In this document: positions 13,801 to 26,301 of the stretch, piece after piece
Layout of the letters: every line of letters begins with the position of its first letter
Position numbering within the stretch: position 1 is the first letter of the stretch
Source: Temnothorax longispinosus
Taxonomy: Eukaryota; Arthropoda; Insecta; Hymenoptera; Formicidae
DNA: 64,000 nucleotides
Direction of reading: 5' to 3'
NCBI RefSeq assembly: GCF_030848805.1
Contig: NC_092362.1
Span: 17,095,642-17,159,641 of the forward strand
The notes under the pieces: generated by a model
Told to the model about the DNA's origin: nothing
What the model saw: the letters and a program-made list of their open reading frames with translations, nothing else
Database searches by the model: none
Program-made: the position numbers and the translations under genes

Positions 13801-16800
13801 CGGTAACGATGAAAAAAAAGAGGGCAAGGCCGAAGCCGAAGCCACTCAGCAATCTTCGCGCGCAGTAGTTAGTAAGTATTGAGACTTTTGACATTTGATT
13901 ATTTTGTGTGCTACTATATTAGATAATTTTTTTTAAGATAAAAAAGAAATAAAAACTAAAAAAATGTGGTTAAAAATTACAAATAAAATTAATAAATAGA
14001 ATTGAATTCTTGCAATATACTTAAATTTCTATGATTCGAGATTAGAGTTGTGAGATATTATGGCTGAATATATAAATAAGACTTTTGTTAGAAAAAAATT
14101 TTTATGATAATTATGTTTCTTTAGTTATTTGTGTAAGTATTAATACTTCTTTTCAGGTGGTAGTCGCGGTATGGGTCAAGCGCAAAGTATGTCATCGGGT
14201 GGCACCGGTTGCGAAGATTGTCCTGGATATCCTGGATATGTTGGATATCCTGAAGGGAAACCGGATAAGGTACAAGTTCCACCGATAAGTACTGGAACAC
14301 CTGGTATTACGCAACCTGGAACAGGAATCATTCCTGGAGTCACAACTTACCCTGGCGGGCAAATAACATATCCAACTGGAGTGGTACCTGGGGAAGTTAG
14401 CACCTACCCTGGAATTCTCTCTGGAAGACCAGGGACTTATCCTGGAGGTGTTCGTCCTGGAATTGTGACACCAGGAGTTGACGGAACGTATCCTGGAGGT
14501 GTCCGTCCTGGAACTGTGGCACCAGGAGCTAACGGGAGGTATCCTGGAGGTGTACGTCCTGGAATTGTGACACCAGGAGCTGATGGAACGTATCCTGGAG
14601 GTGTCCGTCCTGGAATTGTGACACCAGGAGCTGATGGAACGTATCCTGGAGGTGTTCGTCCTGGAACTGTGATACCAGGAGTTGATGGAACGTATCCTGG
14701 AGGTATCCGTCCTGGAACTGTGACACCAGGAGCTGATGGAACGTATCCTGGAGGTGTTCGTCCTGGAATTGTGACACCAGGAGTTGATGGAACGTATCCT
14801 GGAGGTATCCGTCCTGGAACGGTAACACCAGCAGCTGACGGGACGTATCCTGGAGGTATCCGTCCTGGAACTGTAATACCAGGAGCTGACGGGACGTATC
14901 CTGGAGGTATCCGTCCTGGAACCGTGATACCAGGAGCTGATGGGACGTATCCTGGAGGTATCCGTCCTGGAACCGTGATACCAGGAGCTGATGGAACGTA
15001 TCCTGGAGGTATCCGTCCTGGAACTGTGACACCAGAAGCTGACGGGAGATATCCTGGAGGTGTCCGTCCTGGAACTGTGACACCAGGAGCTGACGGGAGG
15101 TATCCTGGTGGTATTCAACCTGGTACTGTGATACCAGGGACTGACGGGACATATCCTGGTAGTATTCAACCTGGTACTGTGATACCAGGAGGTGATAGAA
15201 CATATCCACCTGGAACTATAATCACAGGAGATCGTGGACCATATCCCATCCAGCCTGGAGGAGTCTTACCTGGTGGTGTTGGGACGTACCCAGGTATGCA
15301 ACCTGGAGTCCAACCGGGACAAGGTATCTATCCTCCTGGTGGCATCGTAACTACTTCGGTAGCAACAGGTTCCACTACTGTCACTGGTGTTGGAACTTAC
15401 CCAGTTGGTACCGCACCTGGAACAGGCTTACCAAGTGGGACATATCCGGGAGTTCCTGGTACAGGAACTTATCCCGGAACTGGAGTCTATCCTGGTGGTG
15501 TTCGACCTGGTATTCCAGGAACAAGTGTCGGGACATATCCTGGCAGTGTTGTCCCAGGAGGAACAACAACTCAAGGAGTTTATCCTGGTGGTGGACAGCA
15601 GACTGTTATAACCTATCCCCAAGGTATTCCATCAGGCACTTTACCTAGTGGAGGTCAAGTTCCTGGTACGACTGCAGATTCAACATCTGGCACTGGTACA
15701 CAAGTAATAACTTATCCAGGTGGTCAACCAACAAATGGTCAAGTGGTTTACCCAGGTTCTAGTGGTACTATTCAACCTGGCAAAATTCCTGATACAACAG
15801 GCAGTGTAACGGGTACTCAAGTTACGTATCCAAGCGTTACATACCCTGGAACTATTCCAAGTACATATCCTGGTGGTGCACAACAAATTACTCCTCCCGG
15901 TGGTACCTTATATCCTGGTCAAGTAATCTACCCAGGTGGCCAAGTGCCAACTTATCCAGGTGGACAATATCCAGGCACGGGTATCGGAATTCCAGGAACA
16001 GGAGGTGTTCAGTATCCACCAGGCACAACAGGAGGGACTGGTGTCACTGGGCAGTATCCTGGTCAGCTTCCAGGCGGAATCAGTGTTCAGGGAGGAGATG
16101 GTCGTCGATATCCAGGAAATGGTTATCCGGGAATGGTTGGAACTGCAGGTCTCGGTGAAGCTTCGCAATACATACAAACTGGCGGACCAACTAGACCGGC
16201 GGGTGTGGCGGATGACGGTGCCGAGTCACAGGCGTCGAGTTCCGTACAACAGCAGGTGGACTCAGGCACTCAAGCAAGCGCCTCGGCTCAGGGTAAATAC
16301 GGATCGGGCACAGCTCAGTCGCAAGTCACAGGAACCTACAGCGGTTCCGGCACCTTCTCGGCCCAGGCTGGCACCAGCGACGCCAACAAGAGTGCTCAAG
16401 CCGAGGTCAGTGGCGGTAAAGAAGGAGCTACCAGCAATGCGCAAGGCGTCGCCGGTTACGGAAAGAGTCAGACGCAGGTTCAATTGGATTCCGACTCCGG
16501 TGCTACCTCGACAGGTGCTCAGAGCAGCGGCTGGAACCATGGTACCAATTCGCAAGTGCAAGCAAGCTCCAAGGGCGGAATGGCGGATGCTCAGGCCAAT
16601 GGTGAAGGCAATACTTCCAGCCAAGCGCAGATCGGGTTCCAGCCATACTTGAAGGACGACGATGAAAAGATGGAGAAGCATGCGAGGCCATTTCGCGGTA
16701 GCGGAACGGCGTCGGCTCAGAGTGGCACTCATCGAGGTCAGTCCCAGTCGCAGCTGCAAGGTTCCTTCCAATATGGGATCACGTACAACGGCGCAGCGCA

Positions 16801-17869
16801 AGCCGGTTCCGGATCCGGTGCCGCATCTTCGCGGAAGCCTTTCAACTTCACCGACACCGAACTCTTCAAGCCCTTCAAACAGTCTCCTCCTTTGAAGCGA
16901 CCGACGAATGTTGACAGCGCAGCACAATCGAGTCCGTCGACAAGTTCGAATTACGACAACAAACCGGACGAAAACAAGCAGAATCGCGAGCAAGGTTTGC
17001 AAAGCAGTTCAACCTCGAGGCAGACCGTCGTCCTGGCTTCCAAGAACAATCTGGACGACGCTGCCGACAAGAAGGTGCTAGCTACCGAGAAACCACGAAC
17101 GGACGACACAACGTACGACGAATACGACGACGACTACGCGGATGAGGACGATTATCCTACGACAGCGGGTTCGAGGTTGACAATCAAAGAGAAGTTCTCG
17201 GGAACTTTTCCGGGTCCGAGCCCGAATCATCAGAAACTCGATAAGACCTTTCAGCAGCAAAGTCGCAGTCAGTCGCAGACGATACAGGTCGCTAAGGGGA
17301 ATCAATACAACGTTCACGTTAGCCAAGACTCAAACGTCCCGCGAACGGGTGATACTCTGCAACCGGGACAATCCGTGTCAGGATACACCATCCCGCCTGG
17401 TTTCCGTGGCCGAGTGATGTCGACCTCCGGCACAGAGACCGTTGCTCAAGGCGACGGCAAGTCCCAGTCGCAGACTGTATCTTTGGTACCAAAGGACTTC
17501 AACAATACCAGGTCACCACCGCCCACGGAGACTAGATCGCTTCAGACAAATTACGAGCGTTACGTCGGCCGACATACGTCGAAGAGCCAAGGATCTCCCG
17601 TTAATCAAAACACATCTTCCGATAAGCACACGAGACCTACTCCGGCGATAGCGGCGAAGCCGAGTTATTACACCGTGACCAACAGTTTCGCTGGCAAGAT
17701 GAACGGCAACAATGAACCGAGAAAGTACGAGCATCGATATTACACAAAGAGTTCCACCTGTGGATATTTCACGTTCTCCTGCAACGTCGTGTACGGTTCC
17801 AACGGTAGGACAAAAATCTGCAAGCCGAAAGTGCCGACGTATCCCGATGGCAGGCCTATGAGGTGTTGA
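10885..17869 (+). CDS. Large secreted Pro/Gly-rich repeat protein, extracellular matrix or cuticle type (family not recognised)
   Basis: Five exons (10885-10950, 12812-12910, 12974-13105, 13484-13871, 14157-17869) join in frame to 1465 residues. Exon 1 encodes a signal peptide (MRPYLIVIVLIFLASTTLA) that ends at the splice. Residues about 81-84 are RKKR and several other basic clusters follow, so the N-terminal region may be processed. From about residue 235 the chain is YPGG-rich; residues 322-576 are fifteen 17-residue repeats of the type TYPGGVRPGTVTPGADG, followed by looser PGG/GTYPG repeats to about 900. Then comes a Ser/Gln/Ala-rich region with recurring AQ and SQSQ motifs, an Asp/Glu/Tyr-rich patch and a C-terminal segment with four cysteines (CGYFTFSCNVVYG...C...C). 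This organisation suggests an extensible matrix, cuticle or silk-like secreted protein. No enzyme domain is visible. Exon borders all have GT-AG ends, but small upstream exons could be alternative. Confidence 0.85.
14435..15199 (+). repeat. Fifteen tandem 51-bp coding repeats
   Basis: Fifteen uninterrupted copies of a 51-bp unit encode a 17-residue repeat starting T/R-YPGG. Copies differ mainly by V/I at position 6 and at the residues following VTP. Because the unit is a multiple of three and stop-free in other frames, it also creates long antisense open frames (226 and 325 codons) that I regard as shadows. The copy number is likely polymorphic. Confidence 0.93.
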
Positions 17870-19327
17870 ATCATCAAAATATATATTGGATGCAACGACA
17901 ATTATTTCTCTAAAGCATCCTGCATTTTTCACTTCGTTGTATAGTACAGTGGAATTTACGTGACTCGCTTAGGTCGTAGATTAGGTCGTATTTGACTAAT
18001 TGCTTTCGTGCGCGTCGACATTGTAACTCACTCTATCATGAATTCGAGTAGTACATTTCCCTCTTCAGCAGCTTTCAACAAGTAAAATAAATGTAGAAGT
18101 AAAACGAATACAATAGAAAACTTTCGTTCCTATGGATTAGTAAATAAAGACTATAATCTTTCGGGGAATCCACAGGATTGAAAGTTGGACGGCATAAATA
18201 TTACGTGTACAATACTACAATTTCTTTATTGAGGTACTTCCAAATTATTGACTGTATAGCATGGTGAACATGTTACATCTCGCTGCTATTTATTAAATTT
18301 TATCAATAAAATACATTTTAACTAGAAAAAAAATCTTTTTTCGCCTTCTTCTCATTGGTTAAGAAATATAATTCACGATAATTTTCTCAATTTGACATAA
18401 GTGATTGTATTGTATGAAAGTTTAGATTTTATCTACAACTCGGCATATCTGCGACATGCACCCGCGGATATACATGCAGATAGAGTATTGCTTCAATTTA
18501 TACTACATAGATTTTCGGTATTGACATAAAATGTTCAGTTATAAATATCAGGTATCGTATCTTGTACATACTGTATCTCGCTACTCGATTTCGGCAGTCT
18601 TTTGCGAGACGAAAAATACATGACGAAACAAAATGTTTCATTACACATATATTTCGCGAACATGTATATATGTATGTTTATATATATATACAATATCTTT
18701 ACATTAATTTAAAAAAAAGAAACTTACAAACGAAAATAATGCGGAATGTAAACTGTATACAAAATGCACATTGATGACAAATGAAAAGAGGAAAGATACT
18801 TAGTTCATAATTTACAAAAGTAGAAAAACGAATATGAGCAACAATGAAATGATTATTTACAGGAAACAATGATAAAAATAAGCATGATCTCTCTGTCACG
18901 ACTGAGTAACTATTGAACAGCAAATACTGCAGGTGATCCGTCACTCATATTGTTCAATAGATAATTAAAATTGTACGTTATCGATTACGACACATAAATA
19001 ATATGACGCAACATATATTTACATGTATGTTTCTAGAAGTATTGACGTGTTCATTGTTAAACATAGTAGGCGCGTAGCTCATGATAGTTATTCGATACAT
19101 ACAATTAATTCAGCGCAGAGTCAAAGATTAACAAGAGAAAAGGAAAAAAACTGTTGTCAAGTACTTGTTCTGTACTTTAGGCCCACTACGAGATCACCTA
19201 TCCATTTGCATCTTCGCTATCTGACTTAAACACTTCATCGCTATCGGCACAAGCGAATACTAGGCTTGTTACCGATCGTAGACTGTAATTTCGTCCAATT
19301 ATTGTTTTATCGATTCAAAAGCGGCGG
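17870..19327. other. Convergent 3' UTR region between the repeat protein and CCDC102A
   Basis: No coding exon is supported. Candidate plus-strand poly(A) signals lie near 18086, 18145 and 18307, and a minus-strand signal (TTTATT on the plus strand) near 18231, so the two convergent transcripts may overlap. The remainder is AT-rich with short TA runs near 18660-18700. Confidence 0.5.
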
Positions 19328-21891
19328 CTATATTAGTAACGTACCTTCAGTGTATTCACTGGAATTGTTGGCTTGAAATTCTTGCTTGCCAGTCCCGTCT
19401 ACTTCAGCATCCGTTGAAATTTCGTGCGTCTCGTTGTTACTGTAATAAAGTATATTTTTGAAGTTCTAATGTAGAAGCTCGTGAATATGAGCTATACATA
19501 CCGACTGATTATCCTGCTTACCTATTTCTAAAATGTTCCAGTTGTACGTTTGCAGATTCCAATTGCTCCATAAGATTCTCGTTGGTTCGTTGCAGTTTCC
19601 GTGCGCTGTTCGTAGCAGCGTCAACTTCATCCTGAGCAGCGGCCAACTCTTTCTTCAACTCCTCGACTCTCGCTCTCACTCGCTTCACCTCCGCCTCGTA
19701 TTGCTCGGACCGTCTCATCGCGTGCGATAACTCTGTTGTTTTCTCCGCCAAGGATTGTTTCAGTGCCGCCTGATATTGCTTCACTTCAAGTAATACCTAC
19801 GAATATCGCACGGGAGAGATAAAGTAATAATAACCATTTTAAGAAGTATTATTAATTTGATAAGATTATTGAACGGACCATGTTGCGAACTAGAATTTCA
19901 TGCTGCAATTGTCTCGTATCTGTGTCGGCCGTAGATACCGGCCGTGGTCGTCGCGATTCTATTCTCTCTTGCAGCTCGTGTAATTTTAAGCGGAGCAATT
20001 TGTTCTCTCGTTCCAAAGAAATCTTCTCAGTTTCTAGTCTCTCCCTTTTACTCCACTCTGCTGCATTTTCAGTTTGAAGTTTCTCCAGCTAAAATTTTGA
20101 AATTTAAAAATGTAAAAACACATCTACACACACGATATAATATATATATAAATGTGAATAAAAGTAAACAATTAACTTAAACTTTTTCAATTATTTTTAA
20201 ACAAATAAATGTGACTGCAAGTATTTATATAATGTAAATGACTTACTTCTGTCCTCAATTCCGTCAAACGACGGTCCATGCTCTCTCCGTTATTTGTATT
20301 GTCTATTAAATCTGCTATATGTTCGTCACTAAGTTCGAGTTGAAAACGTTCTTTTAGCTCCGATAGTTCTCTCATCACATCGGCTCTACTCTCGGATAAT
20401 TCCTCACATTGCTCCCTTAATTGTTTAACTTCGGCTTTCAATTTTTCCACAGTCCGGTGCAGAGAATTGTTTTCCCTTACAGAACAAAAGTAAAATAAAT
20501 TTATGTGCGATGTAATCAATTAGCTTTGTGCATTGACATTCATGCAGGACTTACTCTCTTTCCACAGAAATAGTTTTCGTTGCCTCCTCCAACTTTATTT
20601 GCAACGTTGACATTTTTTGAGTTACACACTCCTCATTATACATATCTAACGGTGATTGTTTCTCTAGTCCATCCTTTTTGGCATTACTATCCGCGACTAG
20701 TTTTGTGACGTTTTTATCTAGCGAGTTACTGGGACTTTCCTTATACAATTCTACCGCGTGCTTCGGCACGGCACCTTGCAAGACGTACTCCTCGATATCC
20801 CTTTCTGGTAGGATATTGTGAACTCCCGAAGCGATATTCGATGCTTCATGCGAATTTTTACAAGATAGCATATCCCTTTGTGCACCTAACGCTTCGCTGG
20901 CTTCGATGTTATTATAAAACTCTAGCTGCTCGTCCAACCCGAAGGTAGCTCTCAATTGCGGATCTGATTCCAGAATGGTAAAGATCTGTTGATCGAACTG
21001 CCCGGCGTGTTTCAAGAGTATCATGTGTATCTTTTCCATCTCCTTCTTCAGCTGTTCGTTCTGCAGCTCCAATTCTTGAGATTCGTGCTTGAAAGTATTG
21101 GTATCTTTGACAGCGATCTCCAATTTCGCCCTCAGAGCCTTTGCCTCGTCTCTAGCCGCATTCCTCTCGTTCCTAACTTTGCTCCATTTCTCACGCCAAT
21201 TAGCAGTACAGTCGGACCACCATCGCATCGTCTTCTCCATCTGCGCCGCTCGCGCCCTTGCCTCCTCGAGCTCCCGCTGTCGTAAGGCCTGTTTGATGAG
21301 AAAACATATGTAGCAACTAATCGACAAAGTAACTGGTAAAAAAAACAATACTATGGCCAGTCAAAGGCATCAGGAAATGCCATTTACAATCAATAAGGCA
21401 AAATTAAGATTAAATATTTAAAAAATCTGAATATTGTAAAGTATTAAATAATGTTCCGATTAGCCTATAGAGGAAAATAAATAGTAAATAATGGCAGTAG
21501 ATAGGTAACTTTGCTTTATTCACTAAAAAAAGGTTTACTCGTCTGCAAAGTGACCACCCTGAGAAATGAAGTGCTCATATGATATTATACATTTGCTGCT
21601 ACTTTTCGCAGAATACACTTGAATATGTGACATAATAATACGATACGCTTATGACATAATCATGACATAAACAAAAGTAAACATGATGTTATGAATAAGA
21701 ATAGGACGCGACTAAAGCTACATAACGTTAAGGGATTTATAACTGATACGACACGATTTGGTCTGCAGCGTCTGCAGAAAGTCTACCTCTTTGGACTCCC
21801 ACTCGCTGTCCGCGTAACGCGACGAGGACGGCACCTCATGCTCCCGCATGTATCGTCGCGAGGAGGTCCCGCTTGTCGTCGACTGTGCCAT
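19328..21891 (-). CDS. CCDC102A: Coiled-coil domain-containing protein 102A homologue
   Basis: Six exons, read from the minus strand: 21891-21787, 21288-20555, 20475-20247, 20088-19879, 19796-19522 and 19439-19328. All junctions have GT-AG ends and keep frame, giving 554 residues, close to the roughly 550 of vertebrate CCDC102A. The diagnostic block MEKTMRWWSDCTANWREKW is at about residues 52-70, and LQTENAAEWSKRERLETEK and the VRARVEELKKELAAAQDE coiled coil follow in the order expected for the family. Almost the whole protein is predicted coiled coil. The family is linked to centrosome and myosin/actin-associated structures, but function in insects is poorly known. The last exon (ending FQANNSSEYTEGTLLI) is less certain, because a GT-containing sequence just before the stop could be another donor leading to a further exon. 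Confidence 0.92.
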
Positions 21892-22350
21892 GACGCGAGT
21901 AACCTAAAACTTTGTTTTCGCTGACCGTCCCCTCGGGCGAACTCTCTCCAAATGTTGCTCTTTGCCTCCGAGGTACCTCCAGGCACCGATTTAATGCCGA
22001 TCAAGCATTGTTCCTCTCCCGATCGCGCCGTTTAAATGCCAGACTCGATTGAACGACCAGAGAGAAACCTGAGAGTCTCGGTCCATCCGGATCATTCCGT
22101 TCCAGCGCTCCAGCGGACGTATATACTGACTACTGACGCGCTGCCTGAGAAAGTGCACGTCAACTACGTCGTTACGCTCGGTAACAACGGTACACACATG
22201 GTTCGTGTCCGAACTACTCGTATACGTGACGTAAAATATAGATTTGCAGTACTGACCTATTGCATGACTTGTATCTCGCCCGAGTCCGGAGCAAATCGAC
22301 GATGCGCTATACGTTACATTTGCGTTTATATTTACAAATTTTAATTTTTA
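21892..22350. other. Upstream region of CCDC102A
   Basis: GC-rich sequence next to the CCDC102A start codon, likely its promoter and 5' UTR on the minus strand. Opposed open frames at 21991-22197 and 22036-22344 overlap each other and encode nothing recognisable. Confidence 0.45.
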
Positions 22351-22356
22351 TATTTA

Positions 22357-22387
<31 letters not shown>

Positions 22388-22403
22388 ATATATATTATAT
22401 ACA

Positions 22404-22455
<52 letters not shown>
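22357..22455. repeat. (AAAT)n and (TA)n microsatellites
   Basis: About eight AAAT/TAAA units are followed by a long TA dinucleotide run ending at 22455. The run abuts the foldback element that begins immediately downstream. Confidence 0.95.
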
Positions 22456-22457
<2 letters not shown>

Positions 22458-22477
22458 GACAATCCACGTCACTTTTA

Positions 22478-22877
22478 CCCCCCATCTGTCCAAAATTGGT
22501 ATGAACAAATTTTAATGACTAAGATTGTCTTAAGTTCAATCTTAAGATGTCATGAACCAATCACAGAGCCGTATTAGCGTCTTAAGACATTACTTAAGAC
22601 GGTCTTGAAGACTGTGAATACCAGCCTAAGGGCGGAAAATGTTCGTCTGGAAAAGAGCTTTCGAAAGGCGTGTGGCATATATGCGCAATTCAACATGGCG
22701 TCATGTACTTGAATCTGAAATTTTGAATTTATCCCTTTAAGCAGCCATAACTATGACGCCATGTTGAATTGCGCATATATGCCACACGCCTTTCGAAAGC
22801 TCTTTTCAAGATGAACATTTTCCGCCCTTAGTCATTAAAATCCGTCCATACCAATTTTGAACAGATGGGGGATAAGG
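22478..22877. mobile_element. Foldback MITE, with a second small element inserted in its left arm
   Basis: The outer arms pair: 22478-22523 (beginning CCCCCCATCTGTCCAAAATT) with the inverted copy ending at about 22871, and 22626-22705 with 22747-22832 (CATGACGCCATGTTGAATTG and its complement). On the right the arm is continuous, while on the left about 105 bp is inserted between TAAG and TAAG, rich in CTTAAGAC motifs. That is what an insertion with a short target duplication would leave. A 24-bp direct repeat containing GACAATCCACGTCACTTTTA flanks the whole structure (about 22458 and 22877). No coding capacity is present. Confidence 0.75.
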
Positions 22878-23680
22878 ACAATCCACGTCACTTTTACCCC
22901 CTCTTTTATGAGTATTTTTCCGAAACGTTTTATAACCGATTTCTAGAAACGTTTCTCATGAGTAAAAATGTCTACTCGAAAAACGTTCGATGGAACGTTT
23001 CTTTTCCGATAAAATGACGTTTAAAAAACTATTATAGAAACGTTTTGTTTTAATGATAAAGACATTTAAAATTCTTACTTTTCACGTCTTTTGAACGTGT
23101 TTATGACGTCTTTGAAACATGCGTGAGAATGTTCTAGAAGCTTTATGCATATAATATACCATCCATGAAGTCTATTCTTTTTCGAAGAAATTCCTGAACT
23201 GGTGCACATTCGTGCAATAAGTTAAAGTAAAACCAAATATACTTGTTTCACTTTAACTTAATTGCATTACCAGTTCAGAAAGTTCTTCAAAACGGAACAC
23301 ACGTATAAATGTTCTTTCAATGGCCACGTTCAGCAGAACGTTTATTTTGCAACTATTGGAAGTTTTCTAAGCTCAAATTTGTCCGATGGACAAATAGATT
23401 AAGACCGGTAGGACAAAATTAATTTAAGTAAAAGTAGATATATATGTGTATGGATAAAATGATTTATTTTGTGCAATATAAATTTAATAATTAGTACAAT
23501 ATAATGTTTCAAAAAAGGCTAAAAAACGTTTCTTAAATCATGGTTTCAAAAACATTTTTGTTCAAACGTTTCTTAATGGTTCTTTACGGTTATGAAACTA
23601 TGCATGTATACGTTCAAAAAACGTATATGAAACTAATATATGTGCTACCTGGGGCGGCAACATCTATTTCTGTACAATCT
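22878..23680. other. Intergenic repeats with a small perfect-looking hairpin
   Basis: AT-rich DNA with many copies of a GAAACGTTT-like motif. A foldback at 23194-23278 pairs CTGAACTGGT with ACCAGTTCAG and AAGTTAAAGT with ACTTTAACTT around a short loop. It could be a tiny MITE or a hairpin transcript. No gene is seen. Confidence 0.5.
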
Positions 23681-23683
23681 TAA

Positions 23684-23941
23684 CCACCTTTCGTTACCTA
23701 TATGCAAAATCCATACAGAAGTAACGAGGAATTATCGGCAACCAATGAGCTTGTCGGTGCGCCATATGACACAAATGACAAACCGTCCCCAAATTATAAT
23801 TTTAATTATTTATATAATTATCCGAGGTATATTTGGAACAATGATTGGGGCAATGCAGGGAAAAAGGAAAATATTTCTTCATGCAGTTCAAAAAGAAAAA
23901 CGACACAACTTCAACTAATGCTCCAAACAAGGGGGATCTAA
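23684..23941 (+). pseudogene. U0: degenerate exon-3 copy of the secreted-precursor family
   Basis: The frame from 23684 reads PPFVTYMQNPYRSNEELSA and continues with a block resembling the NPHRSNEEF, NAPNDRPSP and tyrosine-rich parts of exon 3 in U3-U6. A stop codon (23681-23683) lies just before it, no acceptor site is visible, and the C-terminal part departs from the other copies. No exon 1, exon 2, TATA box or heat-shock element precedes it. I read it as the oldest remnant at the left end of the array. Confidence 0.6.
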
Positions 23942-24333
23942 TCTATGTTTCTAATTATGTACTTTTTACAAGTAATGATCCCAAGAGCACTTTACCGATA
24001 ACCACTGGAGACAAATGGAAAACAATAATGCCTTGGGATCCATTTTACTTGCATAGGGAGAAAGCTCATACTCGAATAAGTATGTTAAAAACAACAGATT
24101 TAAGGATTACAAATATACACCACTATTTGAAATGTTTCCTGGTATAGATAGAGTTTTCGGAAATTTTATCCCAAAATTTCGAACTACGTTGAAATTTTTG
24201 AACAGTTTAGACGACGCACGCTAGCTCAGAATTCCGAGCGAAAGCTCAAATCAAAACAAATCTTTAGTTTATCCTACGGTTATCGGACGGCTGTTGATAA
24301 ACTGAGGCCCAAATGGGGCCTAAAAAACTACGT

Positions 24334-24425
24334 TTCTAGAAACTTATAGAAAACTTCCCCCCTTAAGACACGTAAGAAGTGATGAGAATCTTGCGCGGGG
24401 GGTTCTGGATATTTCGGGTATAAAA
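24334..24425 (+). promoter_or_regulatory. U1 promoter: heat-shock-element-like site and TATA box
   Basis: TTCTAGAAACTTATAGAA at 24334-24351 contains alternating GAA/TTC pentamers, one with a mismatch (TTA). A TATA box (TATAAAA, 24419-24425) follows 68 bp downstream, and the start codon is 146 bp after the TATA. The same arrangement recurs in U2-U6 with a perfect element. Inference: inducible promoter responding to heat-shock factor. Confidence 0.65.
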
Positions 24426-24570
24426 AAGGCGGAAAATGCCGCGAAGTAACACAGTTTTCGGCTTAGGGTCTGTTACTTTATTCTCGACTTTAATCGTTTT
24501 TCTAACTCTTATTCAACTCCACTGGAGAAATCGCGTTAGTCTCATCAAGTGAAACTGTAAGAGCAATACG

Positions 24571-26301
24571 ATGTTTTCGCATCGAGGATTAGTGAGTAAA
24601 CTTTTCTGACATATGTTTTACATTTATTTAGTATTTTTATGAGTTTTTAACTTTTGGAATTAAAACTTATTAATAATAAAGCCATATGTCATCAACATTA
24701 GACAGAAATTTTGTAGAAATCAATAAAACGTTTATAATTTCTTTTCTGCATTTTATACTTTTCCTCTAAATCGATTTTTATATTAACAAAATAATATTCC
24801 ATAGTAAATGCATAAATATGTAACGTCTCTTCTAATAATTTTAAATTATTAAATAAATAAATAATTTAGGGGACAAATTTCTCCCATATTGAACATCTGT
24901 TCGAGAATAATCTGCTTAAATAAGTTTCCTTAATCATTCCAGTTCTTAGCAGTGACAATCTCGTTAGCAAGCATCGCATTTGCCGGCGTCCTCGTTCAAC
25001 CCGGCTATGAACATGAATACGATAGCAATCCACGCTATTTACAACATCAGTCTGTTTCGCGGCACTGGATACGATCTCCGACTGAACAACATCGCGCGGA
25101 ACAATTACCGGACCAAGAATCGACGCGATATCTCCCGGGAGTTCAGACAGCAGAAAAAAATGAAGATCCAAAAGAGGTAAAGCGTAAAAGAATGGAAGAA
25201 TCGAGGAGTAGAAAACAATTTATCTACCATATGGGCGGAGGCCGCTCTCTTCAACCCTTGATGAATTTATCCTCATTATCCTATTACTTGAACTGATGAA
25301 ATGATATATGTTTCATTAACTTGACATTCGCAATATTTTATTACTATAATTTTATTGAAAGTTCAAATTTTATTTAATTTGATATTTTTAAATGTAATAT
25401 TTAATTCGAAACACGTATATGTAACACCTAACAATTTGTCTTATGCGACAAATATGTACGTCACTGTATTATTGACAAACAGCTTATCTTGTTAATTATA
25501 TAACGCTGATATTTGTCGTGTTTTTGTACACGAATTGATCATGTAAGTTACTGAATATTTCATAAGAACGATATTTCTCCAGATGATACACAACCGAAGG
25601 AAAAGATCGGATCCTGCAAGCACCGAATCCAGTAAATCTAAGATTGTTGCACATGACAATGATGTGGCCGCGAAGTCGCCCTTAACTGACGTCAAACATT
25701 CTACAACCGATACTAATGGTAAATATTCAAAAGAACAAGAATAAAATTTGACATCTACAAATAATAATTCACCGCTTATCTTGAAAGTCGTGTAACAGCT
25801 TATATACGAGTTCCAATGAAACGCGAACGTAAATTAACGTATCGGTATTAATGCGAATTCAATGTAAACTGTTTGATTACAGATAAACGTGTAAAGAACT
25901 GTCCGACCAAGTATAACTTCATATTATCCATTTTCCCATTCCTGGGTTTCACTATTTCATCAACAAACATAACACTTCCAGAACACGAGTCTGCCGATAC
26001 TAATGGTAAATATTTGAAAGAACAAGAATAAAATTCGACATCTTCAAATAATAATGCACCGTTTATCTTGAAAGTCGGGTAACAGCATATACGAGTTCCA
26101 ATGAAACGCAAACGTAAATTAACGTATCGATATTAATGCGAATTCAATGTGAATTGTTTGATTACAGATAAGCGTGTGGAGAACTGTCAGACCGAGAAAA
26201 ACTTCGTATTATCCATTCTCCCATTTTCAGATAGGGTAATACACATTCTCCCATACCTGGGTTCAAATATTAAATTAACAAACATAACAATGAGACGTTA
26301 A
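24571..26301 (+). CDS. U1: secreted precursor with furin site and KR-delimited repeat peptides (unknown family)
   Basis: Exons 24571-24591, 24943-25176, 25583-25718, 25883-26005 and 26168-26301 join in frame to 215 residues. The signal peptide is split between exons 1 and 2 (MFSHRGL then FLAVTISLASIAFAG). Exon 2 gives an acidic/Gln-rich pro region, exon 3 opens with MIHNRRKRS (furin-type site, residues 90-93), and exons 4 and 5 each begin with D-KR and encode a peptide of the form V(E/K)NC..(K/E)(Y/N)NF(I/V)LSI.PF. Exon 4 is 123 nt with phase 1 at both ends. Every intron after exon 3 starts with an in-frame GKYSKEQE-stop, so retention would simply truncate the product. Reading through the exon 2 donor gives an alternative 121-residue form. 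The 3' end is probably the AATAAA near 26385. I recognise no homologue; a peptide hormone, toxin-like or antimicrobial precursor are all possible. Confidence 0.72.

Noticed and set aside
14192..15209. Antisense open frames of 325 and 226 codons over the repeat-protein gene
   Set aside because: They follow from a 51-bp stop-free repeat read backwards; they are low-complexity, have no splice context and lie inside a well-supported coding exon.
22036..22344. Plus-strand frame of 102 codons upstream of CCDC102A
   Set aside because: Overlaps an opposed frame in the probable CCDC102A promoter, ends in an AT microsatellite and has no similarity I recognise.
24430..24560. NF-kB/Relish sites in the unit promoters (GC-rich GGGGGGTACTGG and CCTCCCCCC)
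   Set aside because: They resemble but do not match the insect kB consensus, so an immune-regulated reading is not supported from sequence alone.
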